A stretch of DNA of 5,906 nt from an uncultured Pseudomonas sp. (GTDB lineage Bacteria; Pseudomonadota; Gammaproteobacteria; Pseudomonadales; Pseudomonadaceae). The notes under the pieces are model-generated. The model ran no database searches and was not told the DNA's origin. It saw only the letters and a program-made list of their open reading frames with translations. Positions 4,390-5,906 of this stretch are shown in pieces. Numbering within the stretch: position 1 is the first letter of the stretch; each line of letters starts with the position of its first letter. A program made the translations under genes and the position numbers. The stretch covers positions 1 through 5,906 of the forward strand of contig CAMPJN010000251.1 of the NCBI GenBank assembly GCA_946886875.1, in the 5' to 3' direction.

Positions 4390-5906
4390 ATGTCCCATGC
4401 GCCTATCGCCCGTATAGAGAATGGCAGCGACCCTTATCGCTGGCTGGAAAACCGCGACGCCACTGAGGTACTCGATTATCTGCAGGCGGAAAACGCCTAT
4501 CTCGAGGCCGAGCTCGCTGGGCAAAGCGCGTTGCGCGAAGCCCTGTTCCAGGAAATCAAGGGCCGCATCCGCGAAACCGATCTGTCGCTGCCCACGCCCT
4601 GGGGCGGTTACCTCTATTACCAACGCACCACCGCCGGCGACGAATACCCACGGCATTACCGCTGCCCGAAGCCGGCCGACGGCTCGCTCACGGTCGATAT
4701 AAGCGGCGAATACTTGCTGCTCGATCCCAACGCCCTGGCCGAGGGCGGCTTCCTCTCCCTCGGCAGTTTCAGCATCAGCCCGGACCAACAGCGTCTGGCC
4801 TACAGCCTGGATTGCAGCGGCGACGAGATTTACCGCTTGTTCGTCAAAGAGCTGAGCAACGGCGCCATCCATGAACTGCCTTTCGCCGATTGCGACGGCA
4901 GCATGACCTGGGCCAACGACAGCCAGACCCTGTTCTTCGGCGAGCTGGACGATTGCCATCGGCCGCACAAGCTCTATCGCCACCGTCTGGGCAGCGATAG
5001 TGCCGAACTGGTGTTCCACGAAGACGACGGCCGTTTCTTTCTCAACTGCTACCGCAGCAGCTCCGAGCGCCAACTGGTCTTGCTGCTAGGCAGCAAGACC
5101 ACCAGCGAAACCTGGGTATTGGACGCCGACAGGCCAAAGGCGTCCTTCACCTGCCTGGCACCGCGCGAAGAGGGCCACGAATATTACGTCGACCACGGCA
5201 AGCTCGATGGCGATTGGGCCTGGTTGATCCGCAGCAATCAGAGCGGGATCAATTTCGCCTTGTTCTGCGCCGAAGACGACGCAGCGCCGACCCGCGAGCA
5301 CTGGCGATCACTGCGCGCCCATGACCCGCAAGTGATGCTCGAAGACATCAGCCTGAATGCCCGCGCCCTGATCCTCAGCCTGCGCGAAAGCGGCCTGCCG
5401 ATCATCGAGGTACAGCCTCAGGGTCACCCGACCTACCGCGTGCAGCTGCCCGATGCGGCCTACAGCCTGCATGTGCAGGACAACCTGGAGTTCGCCAGCC
5501 CGGTGATTCGCCTGCGCTACGAAGCGCTCAACCGTCCGGCGCAGATCCGCCAACTCGACCTGCGCGACGGCAGCCAGCTGGTGCTCAAACAAACCCCGGT
5601 GGAAGGCCCGTTCGACGCCGACGCCTATATCAGCCAACGCCTGTGGGCCACGGCGAGCGACGGCACCCAGGTACCGATCAGTTTGGTGGCCAGGCATGAG
5701 GTACTCAGCGGCGGCGTGCCCGCCCCGCTCTACCTCTACGGCTACGGGGCCTACGGCGAAAGCCTCGACCCCTGGTTTTCCCACGCCCGTTTGAGCCTGC
5801 TGGACCGCGGTTTCGTCTTCGCCATCGCCCATGTGCGCGGCGGCGGCGAGCTGGGCGAAGCCTGGTACCGCGCCGGCAAGCTGGAACACAAACACAACAG
5901 CTTCGG
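4390..5906 (+). CDS. ptrB: Oligopeptidase B (S9A serine peptidase), C-terminal part cut by window edge
   Basis: The frame is open from ATG 4390 to the window end (505 codons); the family is about 680-690 residues long. The N-terminus has the family motif DPYRWLENRD (14-23) followed by VLDYLQAENAYLEAEL, then the beta-propeller with its GSFSISPDQQRLAY and YRLFVKEL type blades. The alpha/beta-hydrolase domain begins with LYLYGYGAYGESLDPWFS (from about 447), then SLLDRGFVFAIAHVRGGGELGEAWY (about 469-493), very close to oligopeptidase B sequences. The catalytic Ser (GGSAGG region), Asp and His all lie beyond the edge, so activity cannot be judged. The family cleaves short peptides after Lys and Arg, normally in the cytoplasm. 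GGAG (4379-4382) stands seven nt before the ATG. A -10-like TATGAT at 4326-4331 lacks a good -35. The gene is divergent from the small membrane protein. The two long minus-strand open frames across it are shadows. Confidence 0.93.
   Translation, partial: MSHAPIARIENGSDPYRWLENRDATEVLDYLQAENAYLEAELAGQSALREALFQEIKGRIRETDLSLPTPWGGYLYYQRTTAGDEYPRHYRCPKPADGSLTVDISGEYLLLDPNALAEGGFLSLGSFSISPDQQRLAYSLDCSGDEIYRLFVKELSNGAIHELPFADCDGSMTWANDSQTLFFGELDDCHRPHKLYRHRLGSDSAELVFHEDDGRFFLNCYRSSSERQLVLLLGSKTTSETWVLDADRPKASFTCLAPREEGHEYYVDHGKLDGDWAWLIRSNQSGINFALFCAEDDAAPTREHWRSLRAHDPQVMLEDISLNARALILSLRESGLPIIEVQPQGHPTYRVQLPDAAYSLHVQDNLEFASPVIRLRYEALNRPAQIRQLDLRDGSQLVLKQTPVEGPFDADAYISQRLWATASDGTQVPISLVARHEVLSGGVPAPLYLYGYGAYGESLDPWFSHARLSLLDRGFVFAIAHVRGGGELGEAWYRAGKLEHKHNSF

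Noticed and set aside
4246..5073. 275-codon minus-strand open frame opposite oligopeptidase B (and another at 5308-5895)
   Set aside because: The plus strand encodes an unmistakable oligopeptidase B; the antisense products are V/A/Q-rich shadows without motifs.

Overview
The window is GC-rich, tightly packed bacterial DNA with Shine-Dalgarno sites and short intergenic gaps. Codon use and gene content (a MocR-type regulator, a DUF2937-like membrane protein, a HIT protein next to a class II amidotransferase, oligopeptidase B) fit a gammaproteobacterium, most likely Pseudomonas. This looks like ordinary chromosome: I saw no mobile element, CRISPR array, rRNA or tRNA.

Layout. Positions 1-335 (minus strand) hold the N-terminal third of an EamA-type (drug/metabolite transporter superfamily) permease, cut by the window edge. 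It is divergent from a complete MocR/GntR-aminotransferase regulator at 430-1851 (plus). The 94-bp gap and the first codons of the regulator carry three copies of an 11-bp motif (AGGGTGtCAAT): one inverted pair plus a direct repeat. This arrangement resembles known MocR operators. A good minus-strand promoter (TTGACA, 17 bp, TACTTT) lies among the copies, so the regulator very probably controls itself and the transporter.

The regulator converges, with a 4-bp gap, on a minus-strand run of four genes. In transcription order these are a small membrane protein of unknown family (4233-3757), a HIT-family protein (3667-3203), a standalone class II glutamine amidotransferase (3210-2434) that overlaps the HIT gene by 8 nt, and a DUF2937-like membrane protein (2380-1856). 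The HIT start codon and part of its Shine-Dalgarno sit in a perfect 9-bp inverted repeat. The small membrane gene has a 15-bp palindrome directly before its ATG. Both could act as translational switches or operators.

Divergent from this run, at 4390 to the right edge (plus), is a 3'-truncated oligopeptidase B (S9A serine peptidase). It contains the beta-propeller and the start of the alpha/beta-hydrolase domain but stops before the catalytic serine.

No wholly new multi-gene system is evident. The most interesting signals are the MocR-box architecture between regulator and transporter, the start-codon hairpin of the HIT gene, and the coupled HIT-amidotransferase pair of unknown substrate.
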